A stretch of 64,000 nt of DNA from Halorussus lipolyticus. GTDB taxonomy: Archaea > Halobacteriota > Halobacteria > Halobacteriales > Haladaptataceae. The stretch spans positions 2,500,955 to 2,564,954 of the forward strand of contig NZ_CP119804.1 of the NCBI RefSeq assembly GCF_029338375.1, given 5' to 3'. The position numbers and the translations under genes are program-made. This document shows, piece after piece, positions 16,348 to 25,635 of the stretch. Position 1 is the first letter of the stretch. Every line of letters begins with the position of its first letter. The notes below the pieces were generated by a model, which was not told the origin of the DNA, did not search any database, and was given only the letters and a program-made list of their open reading frames with translations.

Positions 16348-17501
16348 TTCCCGCCCGAGGCCCCCTGTTCGCGCTTGGCTCCTCGCTCGGAGCTATCTGC
16401 CTTCGCGGCCTCGATGAGGTCGTCAGCGCCCTTCGACGCGAGGTCGTCTGCGAGGGTCTTGGCGGCCGAGACGTGGTTTTCGACTGGCACGTCTCTGCTA
16501 GCCTCGATGACCTCCGACCCGTCCTGCGAGAAGACCTGCACGTCAACGTGGACGTTCTCGCCCTGAATCAGGCCGTGGACCCCGATGGGCGCGACGCACC
16601 CGCCGCCGAGTTCCGCCAGCACCGTGCGCTCGACTGTGGTCTCGACCCGCGTCCGGGGGTGGTCCAGCACCGTGTTCAGGTCCTCGGCGAGTTCGCTGTC
16701 CAGCGCCGTCACCGCGAGCGCGCCCTGCCCCGGCGCGGGGACGAACTGGCTACTCGGCAGTTCGACGTATTCGAGGTTGTGCGCCAAACCACTGCGTTCG
16801 AGTCCGGCCTGCGCCAGCACGATGGCGTCGTATTCGGTCTCGACCTCTCGCTCCAGCGCCCGGCGTTCGACCTCTGCGAGGCCGTTAAACCACTCCTCGA
16901 CGCTCTGGTCGAACTCGCCTTCGTACTCCTTCTTGTGGCCCTTCTGGGCCATCGCCTTGTCCGACTGCTTTTCCTTCTCGGCCTCGGTGCGTCGCTCGTG
17001 TTCCTGCTGGAGGGCGGGAGCCAGCAACTTCTCGGCCCGCGTATCGACGTTCCCGCGAAGGGGTTCGACGTTCAGGTCCTCGCGGTAGTTCAGCAGTTGG
17101 GCCTTCCGCCGGAGGCTAGAGGTCCCCACCGTCGCGCCTTCGGGAAGGTCGTCCAACTCCTTTCCGTCGGGCGTCACCAGCACGTCGTTGGCGCTGGCGC
17201 GCTCCGGGATGGCCGCGACGACCAACTCGTCGGGGCTGTCGGTCGGCATGTCCTTCATCGAGTGAATCGCGCCGTCTAACTCGCCGTCCAGCACCTTCTG
17301 GTCGAGGCTCCGGACGAACGCCCCGGTCTTGCCGAGGCGGTGGATGAGTTCGTCCTGAATCTCGTCGCCCGTCGTCGCTACTTCTGCGAGTTCGACCGCG
17401 AAGCGTCGGTCCTCGAGGGCGGCCTTGACCTCGGCCGCCTGCCGGAGCGCGAGGTCCGACCCCCGCGTGGCGAGGCGTATTTCGGTCCCGTGTTTGCTCA
17501 T
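16344..17501 (-). CDS. hemC: hydroxymethylbilane synthase (porphobilinogen deaminase)
   Basis: A 385-residue HemC that polymerises four porphobilinogens. Recognisable parts are RLATRGSDLALRQA at the N-terminus, KTGAFVRSLDQ, AIHSMKDMPT and the dipyrromethane-cofactor Cys in GGGCVAPIG (about residue 303). Unlike the usual enzyme of about 310 residues it has a charged insertion of about 45 residues (Glu/Lys/Gln-rich, about 168-215) between the RGNVDTR and LAQAGLERSG blocks. The start at 17501 gives the conserved MSKHGTEIRLATRG. It forms an operon with hemD. Confidence 0.95.
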   Translation of the reverse strand: MSKHGTEIRLATRGSDLALRQAAEVKAALEDRRFAVELAEVATTGDEIQDELIHRLGKTGAFVRSLDQKVLDGELDGAIHSMKDMPTDSPDELVVAAIPERASANDVLVTPDGKELDDLPEGATVGTSSLRRKAQLLNYREDLNVEPLRGNVDTRAEKLLAPALQQEHERRTEAEKEKQSDKAMAQKGHKKEYEGEFDQSVEEWFNGLAEVERRALEREVETEYDAIVLAQAGLERSGLAHNLEYVELPSSQFVPAPGQGALAVTALDSELAEDLNTVLDHPRTRVETTVERTVLAELGGGCVAPIGVHGLIQGENVHVDVQVFSQDGSEVIEASRDVPVENHVSAAKTLADDLASKGADDLIEAAKADSSERGAKREQGASGGK

Positions 17502-17561
17502 GTGAGAGAGTCGGCGTCGGGGGTTGAAACACTTGTTCGTTTTTGCGGCCAACTTAAAGAG

Positions 17562-18032
17562 TCACCACGGCACGTCGGGAACCCCGACCTTCTCGCGGCG
17601 CTTCCAGAGGTAGTACACCGCGAAGGGGACGCTAACGACGAAGCCCAGAATCACCGGAAGCGACGGTGGGAGGTCGAGCAACACCGCCAGCACGCCGACG
17701 ACCAGCAGGACGACGACGCCGAACGCCGCCTTCAGCGCCTGTCGCATCGGGTTGGGTGCCCAGTTCCCGCTGGTGCGGTTCACGTAGTCGGCGTCCTTGT
17801 AGACCGCGAACGGGAAGTAGGCGGTCAGAAAGAGGAAGGGCACGCCGAGCGCGACCAGCGAGAGGTTGACCACGTTCGCGGTGAACCCGAACGCCTCCCA
17901 CGAGGAGGCCACCGCTAACCACGCCAGCGCCGTCACCCAGAGGACGAAGGCTGACGGGATGGCGGCCACCCAGTACCAGTGGTGCGAGCGTCGGCGTCGG
18001 ATTCGGCCGCTGTTCGCTCGTTCACTGCTCAT
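17562..18032 (-). CDS. uncharacterised four-helix membrane protein
   Basis: A 156-residue protein with an Arg-rich N-terminus (RIRRRRSHHWYW), then four hydrophobic segments at about residues 21-44, 54-77, 100-121 and 124-143. Between the second and third lies a soluble loop, KDADYVNRTSGNWAPNP. No family is recognised. It is co-directional with hemC (60-base gap) and hemL (66-base gap), so it may be co-transcribed with the tetrapyrrole genes, but that gives no function. Confidence 0.75.
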   Translation of the reverse strand: MSSERANSGRIRRRRSHHWYWVAAIPSAFVLWVTALAWLAVASSWEAFGFTANVVNLSLVALGVPFLFLTAYFPFAVYKDADYVNRTSGNWAPNPMRQALKAAFGVVVLLVVGVLAVLLDLPPSLPVILGFVVSVPFAVYYLWKRREKVGVPDVPW

Positions 18033-18098
18033 GTCGCCTCGTTAGGAGCGAGGGCCTAAACCGGTGTCGTCACGGTGCGGGAGGTCTTCGAGACGGAC

Positions 18099-19439
18099 CT
18101 ACAGCACTTCCTTGTAGGCTTCCAGCGTCTCCGCTACGTCCTCCTCGGTGTGGGCGTGGCTGATGAACTGGGATTCGTACTGGTTGGCGGTCAGGAAGAC
18201 GCCCTGTTCTTTCATCGCGGGCCAGAACAGCCGTTCCCATCGCTCGGTCTCGGCGGCGTTCACGTCGGCCTTGTTCTTGGGGCAGTAGTCGAATCGCGGG
18301 CAGTCGGGATTCTGTCGGCACCCGGCCTCGCAGTGGCCGTCTCGGTCCCGAGGACCGTCGCGGGTGAACACGACCTTGAACATGCTGTCGTAGCCCGTGA
18401 CGGTGTACTCCGGCGCGCGGTCCTCGAGGAGGTCGGTCAACCCTGAGCGCATCTGGTCGCCGAGGTCGGCGAGGCGGTCGTACACGTCGTTGTCCGCGGC
18501 GTAGCGCAACATTTCGAGGCCCGCGGTGAGCGAGAGGGGATGGCCCGAGTAGGTCCCGGCTTGGAACACGTCGCCGGTCGGGGTGAACGACTCCATGATT
18601 TCGGCGGGACCGCCGACTGCGCCAACCGGGAACCCGCCGCCGATGACCTTGGCGAAGGTCGTCAGGTCGGGCGTGACGCCGAACTTGCCTTGCGCGCACT
18701 GGAGGCCGCCGACGCGGAATCCGGTCATCACCTCGTCGAAGATGAGGAGCGCGCCGTGGTCTTCCGTAATCTCTCGGAGGGTGTCGAGGTAGCCCTCGAC
18801 CGGTCCAATCGAGGCGCAGTTACCGAGAATTGGCTCGGTGAGGACGCCCGCGATTTCGTCGCCGCGGTCCTCGAACACCTCGCGGACCGCCTGCTCGTCG
18901 TTGAACGGGACCGTGATGGTCTCCTCGGCGAAGGCGTCGGGAATCCCCGCGGAACTGGGCGACCCGGTGCCCCCGGTCTTGCCCTCCACGAGGGTCGATT
19001 CCTGCGCGCCGTGGTAGCCGCCCTGCGTGACGACGATTTTGTCCCGACCGGTGTAGCCTCGCGCCAGTCGGACCGCGGAGGTGGTAGCCTCGGTGCCGGA
19101 GTTGACGAACCGGAGCATCTCGACGCTCTGGACGTGACGGGCGATGAACTCCGCGAGTTCGACCTCTACCTCGGCGGGCGCGCCGTACATCGGGCCGTCG
19201 GCGAGTTGGGACTGAATCCGGGATTCGACTTCTTGGGGCAGGTCGTGGCCCAGAAGCAGGGGACCGTAGCCCATCACGTAGTCTACGTACTTGTTGCCGT
19301 CGGCGTCGATGACGTGCGCGCCGTCGCCCCGTTCCACGAAGAAGGGGTAGGGTCTGACGGCTCTGACCGGAGAGTTGACGCCGCCCGGAAGGACCGAGAG
19401 TGCGCGGTCGTACAACTCGCGGGAGTTCTCGTCGTGCAT
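18099..19439 (-). CDS. hemL: glutamate-1-semialdehyde 2,1-aminomutase
   Basis: A 446-residue PLP enzyme that makes 5-aminolevulinate from glutamate-1-semialdehyde, in the C5 pathway. It has the family start ([12 protein letters not shown]), [28 protein letters not shown] and the PLP lysine in [13 protein letters not shown] (about residue 262). Near residues 370-390 there is an insertion with four Cys in the spacing CX3CX5CX5C. The usual family does not have this; it could bind zinc or an Fe-S cluster. Together with hemB, hemC and hemD in this window it covers four steps to uroporphyrinogen III. Confidence 0.95.
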   Translation of the reverse strand: MHDENSRELYDRALSVLPGGVNSPVRAVRPYPFFVERGDGAHVIDADGNKYVDYVMGYGPLLLGHDLPQEVESRIQSQLADGPMYGAPAEVEVELAEFIARHVQSVEMLRFVNSGTEATTSAVRLARGYTGRDKIVVTQGGYHGAQESTLVEGKTGGTGSPSSAGIPDAFAEETITVPFNDEQAVREVFEDRGDEIAGVLTEPILGNCASIGPVEGYLDTLREITEDHGALLIFDEVMTGFRVGGLQCAQGKFGVTPDLTTFAKVIGGGFPVGAVGGPAEIMESFTPTGDVFQAGTYSGHPLSLTAGLEMLRYAADNDVYDRLADLGDQMRSGLTDLLEDRAPEYTVTGYDSMFKVVFTRDGPRDRDGHCEAGCRQNPDCPRFDYCPKNKADVNAAETERWERLFWPAMKEQGVFLTANQYESQFISHAHTEEDVAETLEAYKEVL

Positions 19440-19556
19440 ACCGACAACTTCTGGTTCGTGGGTAAAGTCGATTTCTGTCTGCGTGGCTTTCTCTCGGCGA
19501 GTGCCACCACGGTTTCAACAACTGTTATATCGTGACCCCACCTCGGTTGGTTCAAG

Positions 19557-19997
19557 ATGGTCGATGCGCCACAGGAGCCACAGGAGAATCTGGACGAGGA
19601 GCTAGACGACATCTCGGACGACTTGGAGGACGTGAAGACGGACGTTCGCGGTCTCATCGACCAACTCCGCGACGAGACCGACGCGCCGCTCCGCCTCGCG
19701 GTCCGGTTCAGCGGCGACGAGTCGGACGTGCTGTTCATCCGGGAGGACGTGCGAGAGCAGTACACCGACGCCGAACTCGAAGACCGCATCGAGACCATCG
19801 TGATGAAGGGGCTGGGCGACCCGCCCCGCGAGCAACCCCTGTTCGACTTCGGGACCCTCGACGCCACGATTCGCTGGTACGAGAACGTGCAGGTCGCCCA
19901 CTTCCCCTACCGGGAGTGGTCCGGCCTCGCGTTCGTCTTCGACCGCCGGGAGTCGCCCATCGTGGACTTGGCGAAACGGCACCTTCAGGACGAGTAG
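19557..19997 (+). CDS. uncharacterised acidic haloarchaeal protein
   Basis: A 146-residue protein. Residues 5-45 are a highly charged helix likely to form a coiled coil (LDEELDDISDDLEDVKTDV). The remainder is a compact alpha/beta domain of about 100 residues (APLRLAVRFSGDESDVLFIRED ... YENVQVAHFPYREWSGLAFVFDR). No known family is recognised. The stop lies two bases from the stop of the convergent RecA-like gene. Confidence 0.75.
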   Translation: MVDAPQEPQENLDEELDDISDDLEDVKTDVRGLIDQLRDETDAPLRLAVRFSGDESDVLFIREDVREQYTDAELEDRIETIVMKGLGDPPREQPLFDFGTLDATIRWYENVQVAHFPYREWSGLAFVFDRRESPIVDLAKRHLQDE

Positions 19998-19998
19998 C

Positions 19999-20649
19999 TC
20001 AGAACTCGGTCCACGACTTCGGCCCGAAGTCGCCGCCGCGAACCCGTAGCTCCTCGGCGTCGTCGGTCTCCCTGACTTCTACGAGCGCGTCGAACACCTG
20101 CATCAGTTGCTGGGCGGATTCTCTGTTTCCCCGGACCGTATCGAGGGTGAACACGCCCGAGAAGCCGGAACTGGCGATGCGCCCGGTGATGACGTGGAGG
20201 AACTGGTAGACCCGGCGCAGGTCGGCGTACATCAGCACCGGCGACAGCGAGTCGAAGCCGAGTCTGGCGCGTTCGAGGTCGTCGCGGTGGTAGAAGTCCT
20301 GCATGAACCCCGAGAGTTCGATGCCGATGCCGGTGAGGTCGCCGGGGTCGCTCACGTACCGGACCGTCTCGGTTTCTCGCACGTCCTCGACCGACCGGCC
20401 CTTGCTCACGCAGTCCACGAACCGGAGGTCCCACTCGCTGGCGTCGTAGCGCCGGTCGAACGACTGCTGTAACCGGGCCGCGCTCCGCTTGGTCGTGGCG
20501 AGGATAGCTCCTCTGTCGGGCGTGTCCAGCAGTTCGAGCATGACCTCGCGCTTCCCGGTAAACGGCTCTCCGGCGACGAGTACGTTCGTTCCGTGGTCGA
20601 GCGACTCGGCGGACAGGGGCACCGCTCGACCGTCCTCGGCGTCGGGCAC
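19999..20649 (-). CDS. RecA-superfamily ATPase-like protein (KaiC/Rad55-like) with degenerate P-loop
   Basis: A 216-residue single-domain protein of the RecA/KaiC fold. The Walker A region reads GEPFTGKRE (about residues 27-35), with Lys present but Arg-Glu in place of Thr/Ser. A Walker B-like strand is weak (SGVFTLDTV). Haloarchaea have many such stand-alone proteins, often near signal transducers; their role is mostly unknown. It may bind a nucleotide without hydrolysing it efficiently. TATA-like TTATAAAG in reverse near 20677 precedes it. Confidence 0.72.
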   Translation of the reverse strand: MPDAEDGRAVPLSAESLDHGTNVLVAGEPFTGKREVMLELLDTPDRGAILATTKRSAARLQQSFDRRYDASEWDLRFVDCVSKGRSVEDVRETETVRYVSDPGDLTGIGIELSGFMQDFYHRDDLERARLGFDSLSPVLMYADLRRVYQFLHVITGRIASSGFSGVFTLDTVRGNRESAQQLMQVFDALVEVRETDDAEELRVRGGDFGPKSWTEF

Positions 20650-20801
20650 GATTGTCAGAAGGGTCTCGGCACTCGTTTATAAAGGTGTCACGTCCGGGCC
20701 GGACGAGGGCCGCCCGGCGTCGGAGCGCGGTGGCGGAAACAAATATACACTCTACGTGAATTATAATCTTGCTCAAAGAAACTGCTACAATTGCGAACGT
20801 G

Positions 20802-21212
20802 TCACAGCTCTCGTCGGAGGTACGCCCCGAGCGCGCCGCCGAGCGCCCCGGCACCGACGAGGTAGCCGACCAGAAAGACGAAAATAAACACTGCGAAGAT
20901 ACTCGTCAGCGCGAAGAACGGGTCGCCGCCGAGGAGGACGAGACCGACGACGACCCACGCCAGTAGCGAGGCCGGAATCGCCGCAATCGCGCCGGAAATC
21001 GCCCCGACTTTCGCGCCCTCGGCGAGGTCCCCGCGCTGGAGGTAGCCCGCGACCCCGCCGCCGAAGATGGCCGCCAGCGGGAGGAGCGGCGCAGTTAGCA
21101 CAGTCGCCACCGCGCCGACGAGGGCGTTCATGAGCGTGTTCGGGTCGTCGTCGGGGTACTCCTCGGTGGCGGGCGGTCGCTCCGTTGTCGTAGTCGTCCT
21201 GTCGCGGCTCAT
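20802..21212 (-). CDS. small membrane protein (DUF5518-like)
   Basis: A 136-residue protein with a polar Thr/Arg/Pro-rich N-terminus (about 28 residues) and then four hydrophobic segments rich in Gly and Ala, including GGGVAGYLQRGDLAEGAKVGAISGAI, the pattern of the archaeal DUF5518 family. It probably sits in the cytoplasmic membrane; role unknown. The ATG at 21212 is preferred over an alternative nine codons earlier because the polar N-terminus starts there. Confidence 0.75.
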   Translation of the reverse strand: MSRDRTTTTTERPPATEEYPDDDPNTLMNALVGAVATVLTAPLLPLAAIFGGGVAGYLQRGDLAEGAKVGAISGAIAAIPASLLAWVVVGLVLLGGDPFFALTSIFAVFIFVFLVGYLVGAGALGGALGAYLRREL

Positions 21213-21344
21213 ACGCTCTGCTTGCCGAGGGAGGTGCATATACTTTGGTCGCTAGGAGTTCGGAGAAACTGAGTCGCTTCGAGTAGTGAACCGGTTCGAG
21301 AGGGGAAGAACGCCTCTGAAGCCCCGTCCCTTCACCCCACCCAC

Positions 21345-21470
21345 GGTGGTTCGGTCAGTTGAGCGCGTCCCGGCGGTTGGTCCGCGGGGCGTCTGCTGGC
21401 GGTTGGTCGGCCGTTCCGGTGGTTTGTTCCACCGAGCGCGCCCGGTGGTTCTGTCTGCTATCCGCTTCTC
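21345..21470. repeat. degenerate tandem array (about 26 bp units)
   Basis: Five units beginning GG(T/C)GGTT start at 21345, 21372, 21398, 21418 and 21444 (steps 27, 26, 20, 26). The array shares GCGTCTGC and ACCGAGCG elements with arrays at 31241 and 32250. It lies just upstream of the DUF5518-like gene and after the end of amt. Confidence 0.5.
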
Positions 21471-21476
21471 CCGAGG

Positions 21477-23144
21477 TCACACCGCCTCCGGGCCGCGGAC
21501 GCCGGTTCGGACCTGACAGGCGTCCTCGACCGGGAGGACGAAGATTTTCCCGTCGCCCGGTTCGCCCGTGTCGGCGGCCTCCCGAATCGCTTCGACCACC
21601 TCGTCGGCGGGCACGTCGGCGACGACGCACTCGACTTTGACTTTCTGGTGGAGGTCAACGGTGTACTCCTCGCCGCGCCACTGGCCCGTCTTGGCCGGTT
21701 GGCTCCCCCGACCCGAGACGTTCGTGACCGTGAGACTCGGCGCGCCGACCTGTGCCAGCGCGGTCTTGACGTTGCTGAGGCGGTCGGGGCGGACGACGGC
21801 CGTGACCATCTTGATTTGGCCCGCGTTGGGCAGGTCGCCAGCGCCGTCTGTGCGAACGCCGCCATCGGGCCGAACTGCGCTTCCGTCACCGACTTCGGGA
21901 CCGCCGAACTCGGGGTAGGTGTCCACGCCGTGTTCGGCGATGTCGAGGCCCTCGCGCTCGTGTTCGGTGCTGACGCGGGCCTGCCCGAGGAGCTTCAACA
22001 CGCCGAAGACGAGACCGGTCGCGCCGACGGTCCAGATTGCGATGACGCCGACGCCGGCCGCCTGCGCGAGGAAGCTGACCTCGTAGCCCGGAATGGCGAA
22101 GAAGGGGAAGGCCAGCGCACCGAGGACGCCCGCCGAGCCGTGAACCGGGAAGACCGCGCACACGTCGTCGATTTTGAGGCGCTTCTCCACGAACTCGAAG
22201 ACGACCGGCAACTGCCCGCCAGCGAGCAGGCCGACGACCAGCGCACCGACCCACGTGATGGCGTTGGTGTTGCTGGTGATGCCGACCAGTCCGGCCAACA
22301 TTCCGTTAGCGACGTAGAGGGTATCGACCTTTTTGGTCTTGACCAGCGAGACCATGCTCGCGCCGATTGCTCCGGCGGCCATGCCCAGCGTCGTGGTCAG
22401 CGCGACCCGGCCCACCGTGTCTGCGAACGCGCCGAGCGCCAACTCGCCGTTCTCGACCACGAAGACGCTCGCGGCGGTGCCGACGTTGAAGCCGTACCAG
22501 CCGAAACAGAGGATGAGAGTCCCCAACACGGCGAAGGTGATGGAGTGACCGGGGATGACGTTGACCGACCCGTCGTCGTCGTAGCGGTCCATCCGCGGGC
22601 CGAGAATCCACGCCGCTGTCAGGCCTGCGATGCCGCCCATGCCGTGGACGATGACGCCGCCCGCGAAGTCCTGAAAGCCCGGCCCGATGTCGTTGAGGAA
22701 GCCCCCGGCCCACGTGAACCCGACCACGACCGGGTAGATGACCGCCGCCAGCAGGACGGTGTAAGACACGTAGGCCCGAAGCTTCGCCCGGCCCGCCACC
22801 GCCCCGGAGACGATGGTTGCGGCGGTCATGGCGAACACCGCGCCGAACAGCCAGCCAATCCACGAGTCGGAGCCACCCGAGATGTAGCCGAAGGGGTCGC
22901 CTGCGCCGCCGACGAGCGACGAGATGCCCGCGCCGACGAGGAAGAAAACGAGGACGCCGACGCTCCACGTCAGCATGTTCTTGGTCAACTGGTTGGCGAC
23001 GTTCTTCGACCGGACCTGCCCCGCTTCGAGCATGGCGAAGCCGGCGTGCATGAAGAAGATGAGGAAGGTCACGGTCAGGACCCAGACGTGGTTGACCCCG
23101 CTGGCCAACGAACTGGGGTCTACTTGGAGGGGTGCCTCTATCAT
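21477..23144 (-). CDS. amt: ammonium transporter fused to a PII signal protein
   Basis: A 555-residue protein. Residues 1 to about 405 are an Amt/MEP channel with eleven membrane segments (signature-like [15 protein letters not shown] near residue 165 and [15 protein letters not shown] near residue 330). A Gly/Asp-rich linker of about 40 residues leads to a complete PII (GlnB/GlnK) domain, about 443-550: [13 protein letters not shown], the T-loop with [10 protein letters not shown] including the conserved Tyr, and [16 protein letters not shown] normally is a separate protein that blocks Amt; here channel and regulator are one chain. The start is ATG. Confidence 0.95.
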   Translation of the reverse strand: MIEAPLQVDPSSLASGVNHVWVLTVTFLIFFMHAGFAMLEAGQVRSKNVANQLTKNMLTWSVGVLVFFLVGAGISSLVGGAGDPFGYISGGSDSWIGWLFGAVFAMTAATIVSGAVAGRAKLRAYVSYTVLLAAVIYPVVVGFTWAGGFLNDIGPGFQDFAGGVIVHGMGGIAGLTAAWILGPRMDRYDDDGSVNVIPGHSITFAVLGTLILCFGWYGFNVGTAASVFVVENGELALGAFADTVGRVALTTTLGMAAGAIGASMVSLVKTKKVDTLYVANGMLAGLVGITSNTNAITWVGALVVGLLAGGQLPVVFEFVEKRLKIDDVCAVFPVHGSAGVLGALAFPFFAIPGYEVSFLAQAAGVGVIAIWTVGATGLVFGVLKLLGQARVSTEHEREGLDIAEHGVDTYPEFGGPEVGDGSAVRPDGGVRTDGAGDLPNAGQIKMVTAVVRPDRLSNVKTALAQVGAPSLTVTNVSGRGSQPAKTGQWRGEEYTVDLHQKVKVECVVADVPADEVVEAIREAADTGEPGDGKIFVLPVEDACQVRTGVRGPEAV

Positions 23145-23562
23145 TCGGACTCCTCCGTCGGCGTCTCTGCGGCGTCGTTCGGAACCTCCACCAAATCATC
23201 TGGACGGCTGTTCAGGAAAACCTCGAATTCTTTTTGGTTCGTACTGCGTTTCACGGTTTACTGTGACGGCAAACCAATACATAAGGCTAAGCGTTGAATA
23301 TTTTCAAAATATACTGTCTGGGGTAGACGCTCGTCCGGTTTACAATCGGATAATACGTATTTAAGGTTGTATTCCGTCCAGAAACCGGACGTTCGGCTGG
23401 CCGGTTTTCGGACGTTCGTCAACCGGGATTCGTGAGTCGTTGTCAAGCACCCTAATCGGTGGTGCGCGTGAGAAAAAACAAAAGCACGCACGTTAGGAAT
23501 AGGAATAGAATTATTAAAGACAGAATATTATTTCCTACTGCGGCTGAGAATCTACTTTCGAC
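23145..23562. other. long upstream region of amt
   Basis: No gene is supported. It contains a perfect palindrome ATATTTT-C-AAAATAT (23298-23312), a direct repeat CGGACGTTCG (23386-23395 and 23409-23418) flanked by AACCGG/CCGGTT, and AT-rich segments. These are candidate regulatory sites for the nitrogen-dependent amt gene; which are functional cannot be told. Confidence 0.4.
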
Positions 23563-24543
23563 TCAAAGCACGTCCGCGATGTCCTCGGCGAAGTACGTCA
23601 GAATCAGGTCCGCACCCGCCCGCTTGATGGAAACCAACGACTCAAGTGCGACCTCCTCCAAGTCGAGCCATCCCTTCTCGCTGGCGGCGTGGAGCATCGC
23701 ATACTCGCCCGAGACGTTGTAGGCCGCGATAGGGTGGTCGAACTCGTCGCGGAGGTCGGCCACGATGTCGAGGTAGGGGAGCGCGGGCTTGACCATCAGC
23801 ACGTCCGCGCCCTGCTCCGCGTCGAGTTCGACCTCTCGAATCGCCTCGCGGCGGTTCGCGGGGTCCATCTGGTAGTGCCGCCGGTCACCGAACGCCGGTG
23901 CGCCGTCCGCCGCGTCTCGGAAGGGACCGTAGAAGGCCGATTCGTACTTAGCGGCGTAGCTCATGATTGGCACGTCGGAAAACGCCGCGTCGTCCAGCGA
24001 CTCCCGAATCGCGCCGACCATCCCGTCCATCATGCCCGAGGGCGCAACCATGTCGGCACCGGCTTCAGCGTGCGAGACGGCGATTTTGCCGAGCAAGTCG
24101 AGCGTCTCGTCGTTCTTCACAGTCAGGCGAGCGTCTTCTTCGGCGTGATTTTCCAGCACCCCGCAGTGGCCGTGGTCGGTGTACTCGCAGAGGCACACGT
24201 CGGTAATCACGTAGGCGTCGGTTTCGGCCGTGACGCGGCGAGTAGCCTCCTGTACCACGCCGTCCTCGGCCCACGCCCGACTTCCGCGCTCGTCCTTCGA
24301 TTCGGGGATGCCGAACAGCATGACGGCCTCGACGCCGGTTTCGAGGACCTCCTCGACGCGGGCCACCGCGTCGGAAATCGGCACGCGCTCGTGGCCCGGC
24401 ATCGTCTCGATGGGGACTCGCTCGTCGGTCGTCGCGTCCACGAACACCGGCGCGATGAGGTCCGAGGCCTCCACGTCGGTCTCGCTGACCATCTCGCGGA
24501 TGCCGTCGCGTCGGAGTCGCCGAGGGCGGTCGGTGAGGTTCAT
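23563..24543 (-). CDS. hemB: delta-aminolevulinic acid dehydratase (porphobilinogen synthase)
   Basis: A 326-residue HemB that condenses two 5-aminolevulinates. The metal site CLCEYTDHGHCG (C-x-C-x7-C, near residue 115) marks the zinc-dependent class. The Schiff-base lysines are in MSYAAKYES (about residue 190) and VLMVKPALPYLD (about residue 243). The start at MNLTDRPRRLR matches the family N-terminus; an in-frame ATG 16 codons upstream (24591) is possible. It lies away from hemL/hemC/hemD but belongs to the same pathway. Confidence 0.95.
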   Translation of the reverse strand: MNLTDRPRRLRRDGIREMVSETDVEASDLIAPVFVDATTDERVPIETMPGHERVPISDAVARVEEVLETGVEAVMLFGIPESKDERGSRAWAEDGVVQEATRRVTAETDAYVITDVCLCEYTDHGHCGVLENHAEEDARLTVKNDETLDLLGKIAVSHAEAGADMVAPSGMMDGMVGAIRESLDDAAFSDVPIMSYAAKYESAFYGPFRDAADGAPAFGDRRHYQMDPANRREAIREVELDAEQGADVLMVKPALPYLDIVADLRDEFDHPIAAYNVSGEYAMLHAASEKGWLDLEEVALESLVSIKRAGADLILTYFAEDIADVL

Positions 24544-24667
24544 GTCCCGCACTTGTAGTCCGCCCGCCAAAACCGCGTCGCTCGCGGTCATCTACTCGGT
24601 GGGAGGGCGTGCGCTCGGTCCGGGGTCATAACGCCTTTACCACACCCAATCGATACGACAGTCACGA

Positions 24668-25381
24668 ATGCTGTCCCCGCTCGCGCTCGTCGGTCCCGAC
24701 GCGCCACTCGCGCTCGGAGCCGCGGTACTCGTCGCAGGCGTGTTGCTGTCGAACGCTGTCGGAACCGGGAAGATTCGGGAGTTCTTCGCCGACAACGGAC
24801 TGTTGATGCTGACGGTCGGCATCGTCCTCGCGGCGGTGGTCGGCGTCGGCCTCTTTTTCGTCGGGAACAAGCAACTGGCGAAGTCGTGGCTCGACCAGTA
24901 CGGCCTGCTGGCGCTCTTTCTCATCCTGATTCTGGAGGGCGCGATGCTGTTATACTTCGCGCCGAGCGAGAGTCTAGTCCCCCTCGGCGTGACCCTGCTG
25001 GCCGACTCCGCGACCGATTACGCCACCATCACGGCGGTCATCCTCGTCGCCGTCGTCGGCGCGACTATCGGCCAGTACGCCCTGTTCCTGCTGGCCAAGC
25101 GCGGGGGTCGGGAGTACCTGCTCGAAAAGCGGTGGTTCCGCATCGACGAGGAGCAACTCGACCGCTTCGACGGGTGGTTCCAGCGGTGGGGCCGAGTGGT
25201 CGTCCCGGTCAGCAACGCCCTGCTGTTCACCCGCGGGATGCTCACGGTCCCTGCCGGGTTCGCCGAGATGCGCGACTGGGAGTTCGTGGTCCTCTCGGCA
25301 CTGGGAACGCTCGTCTTCCAGACGTGGCTCGCGGTGGCCGCGCTCTATCTGGCCGACCAAGGTCTCCTCGGGTTCCTGTGA
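24668..25381 (+). CDS. DedA-family membrane protein
   Basis: A 237-residue membrane protein with the DedA/SNARE-associated core: LEGAMLLYFAPSESLVPLG (near residue 97) followed by VVGATIGQYALFLLAKRGG, and the second re-entrant motif RWGRVVVPVSNALLFTRGMLTVPAG (near residue 178). DedA proteins are thought to be lipid scramblases or flippases. Two extra N-terminal helices precede the core. It starts divergently from hemB. Confidence 0.88.
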   Translation: MLSPLALVGPDAPLALGAAVLVAGVLLSNAVGTGKIREFFADNGLLMLTVGIVLAAVVGVGLFFVGNKQLAKSWLDQYGLLALFLILILEGAMLLYFAPSESLVPLGVTLLADSATDYATITAVILVAVVGATIGQYALFLLAKRGGREYLLEKRWFRIDEEQLDRFDGWFQRWGRVVVPVSNALLFTRGMLTVPAGFAEMRDWEFVVLSALGTLVFQTWLAVAALYLADQGLLGFL

Positions 25382-25465
25382 GCTGACACAACTCGATTCG
25401 CTATCGTCAGCGGTTTTCGCGCCGGTAGGCGTCAGACCTAACAGGTTCCAGAACGTAGCCAAAAC

Positions 25466-25520
25466 TGCGCTCGCGTGCCGAGTTCATCGCGTGCCATGCT
25501 ATGAAGTCCACGCGAGCGCA
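25466..25520. ncRNA. strong stem-loop, candidate structured RNA or terminator
   Basis: Perfect 12 bp arms TGCGCTCGCGTG (25466-25477) and CACGCGAGCGCA (25509-25520) enclose an inner pair TTCAT/ATGAA. GCGTGCC occurs three times in and just after it, and a CACACC/GGTGTG hairpin follows near 25545. It lies between dedA and the next gene. Whether it is transcribed cannot be told. Confidence 0.4.
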
Positions 25521-25635
25521 CCTCTGAATGGCGTGCCTCTGTCACACCGGGTGTGGCAGTCGCCGTTTTTCGTACTTCTCAAGTACAACTCTGGTATTTT
25601 CTAAACTCTCTATAGGGTGAATTCCATACTTCTAA

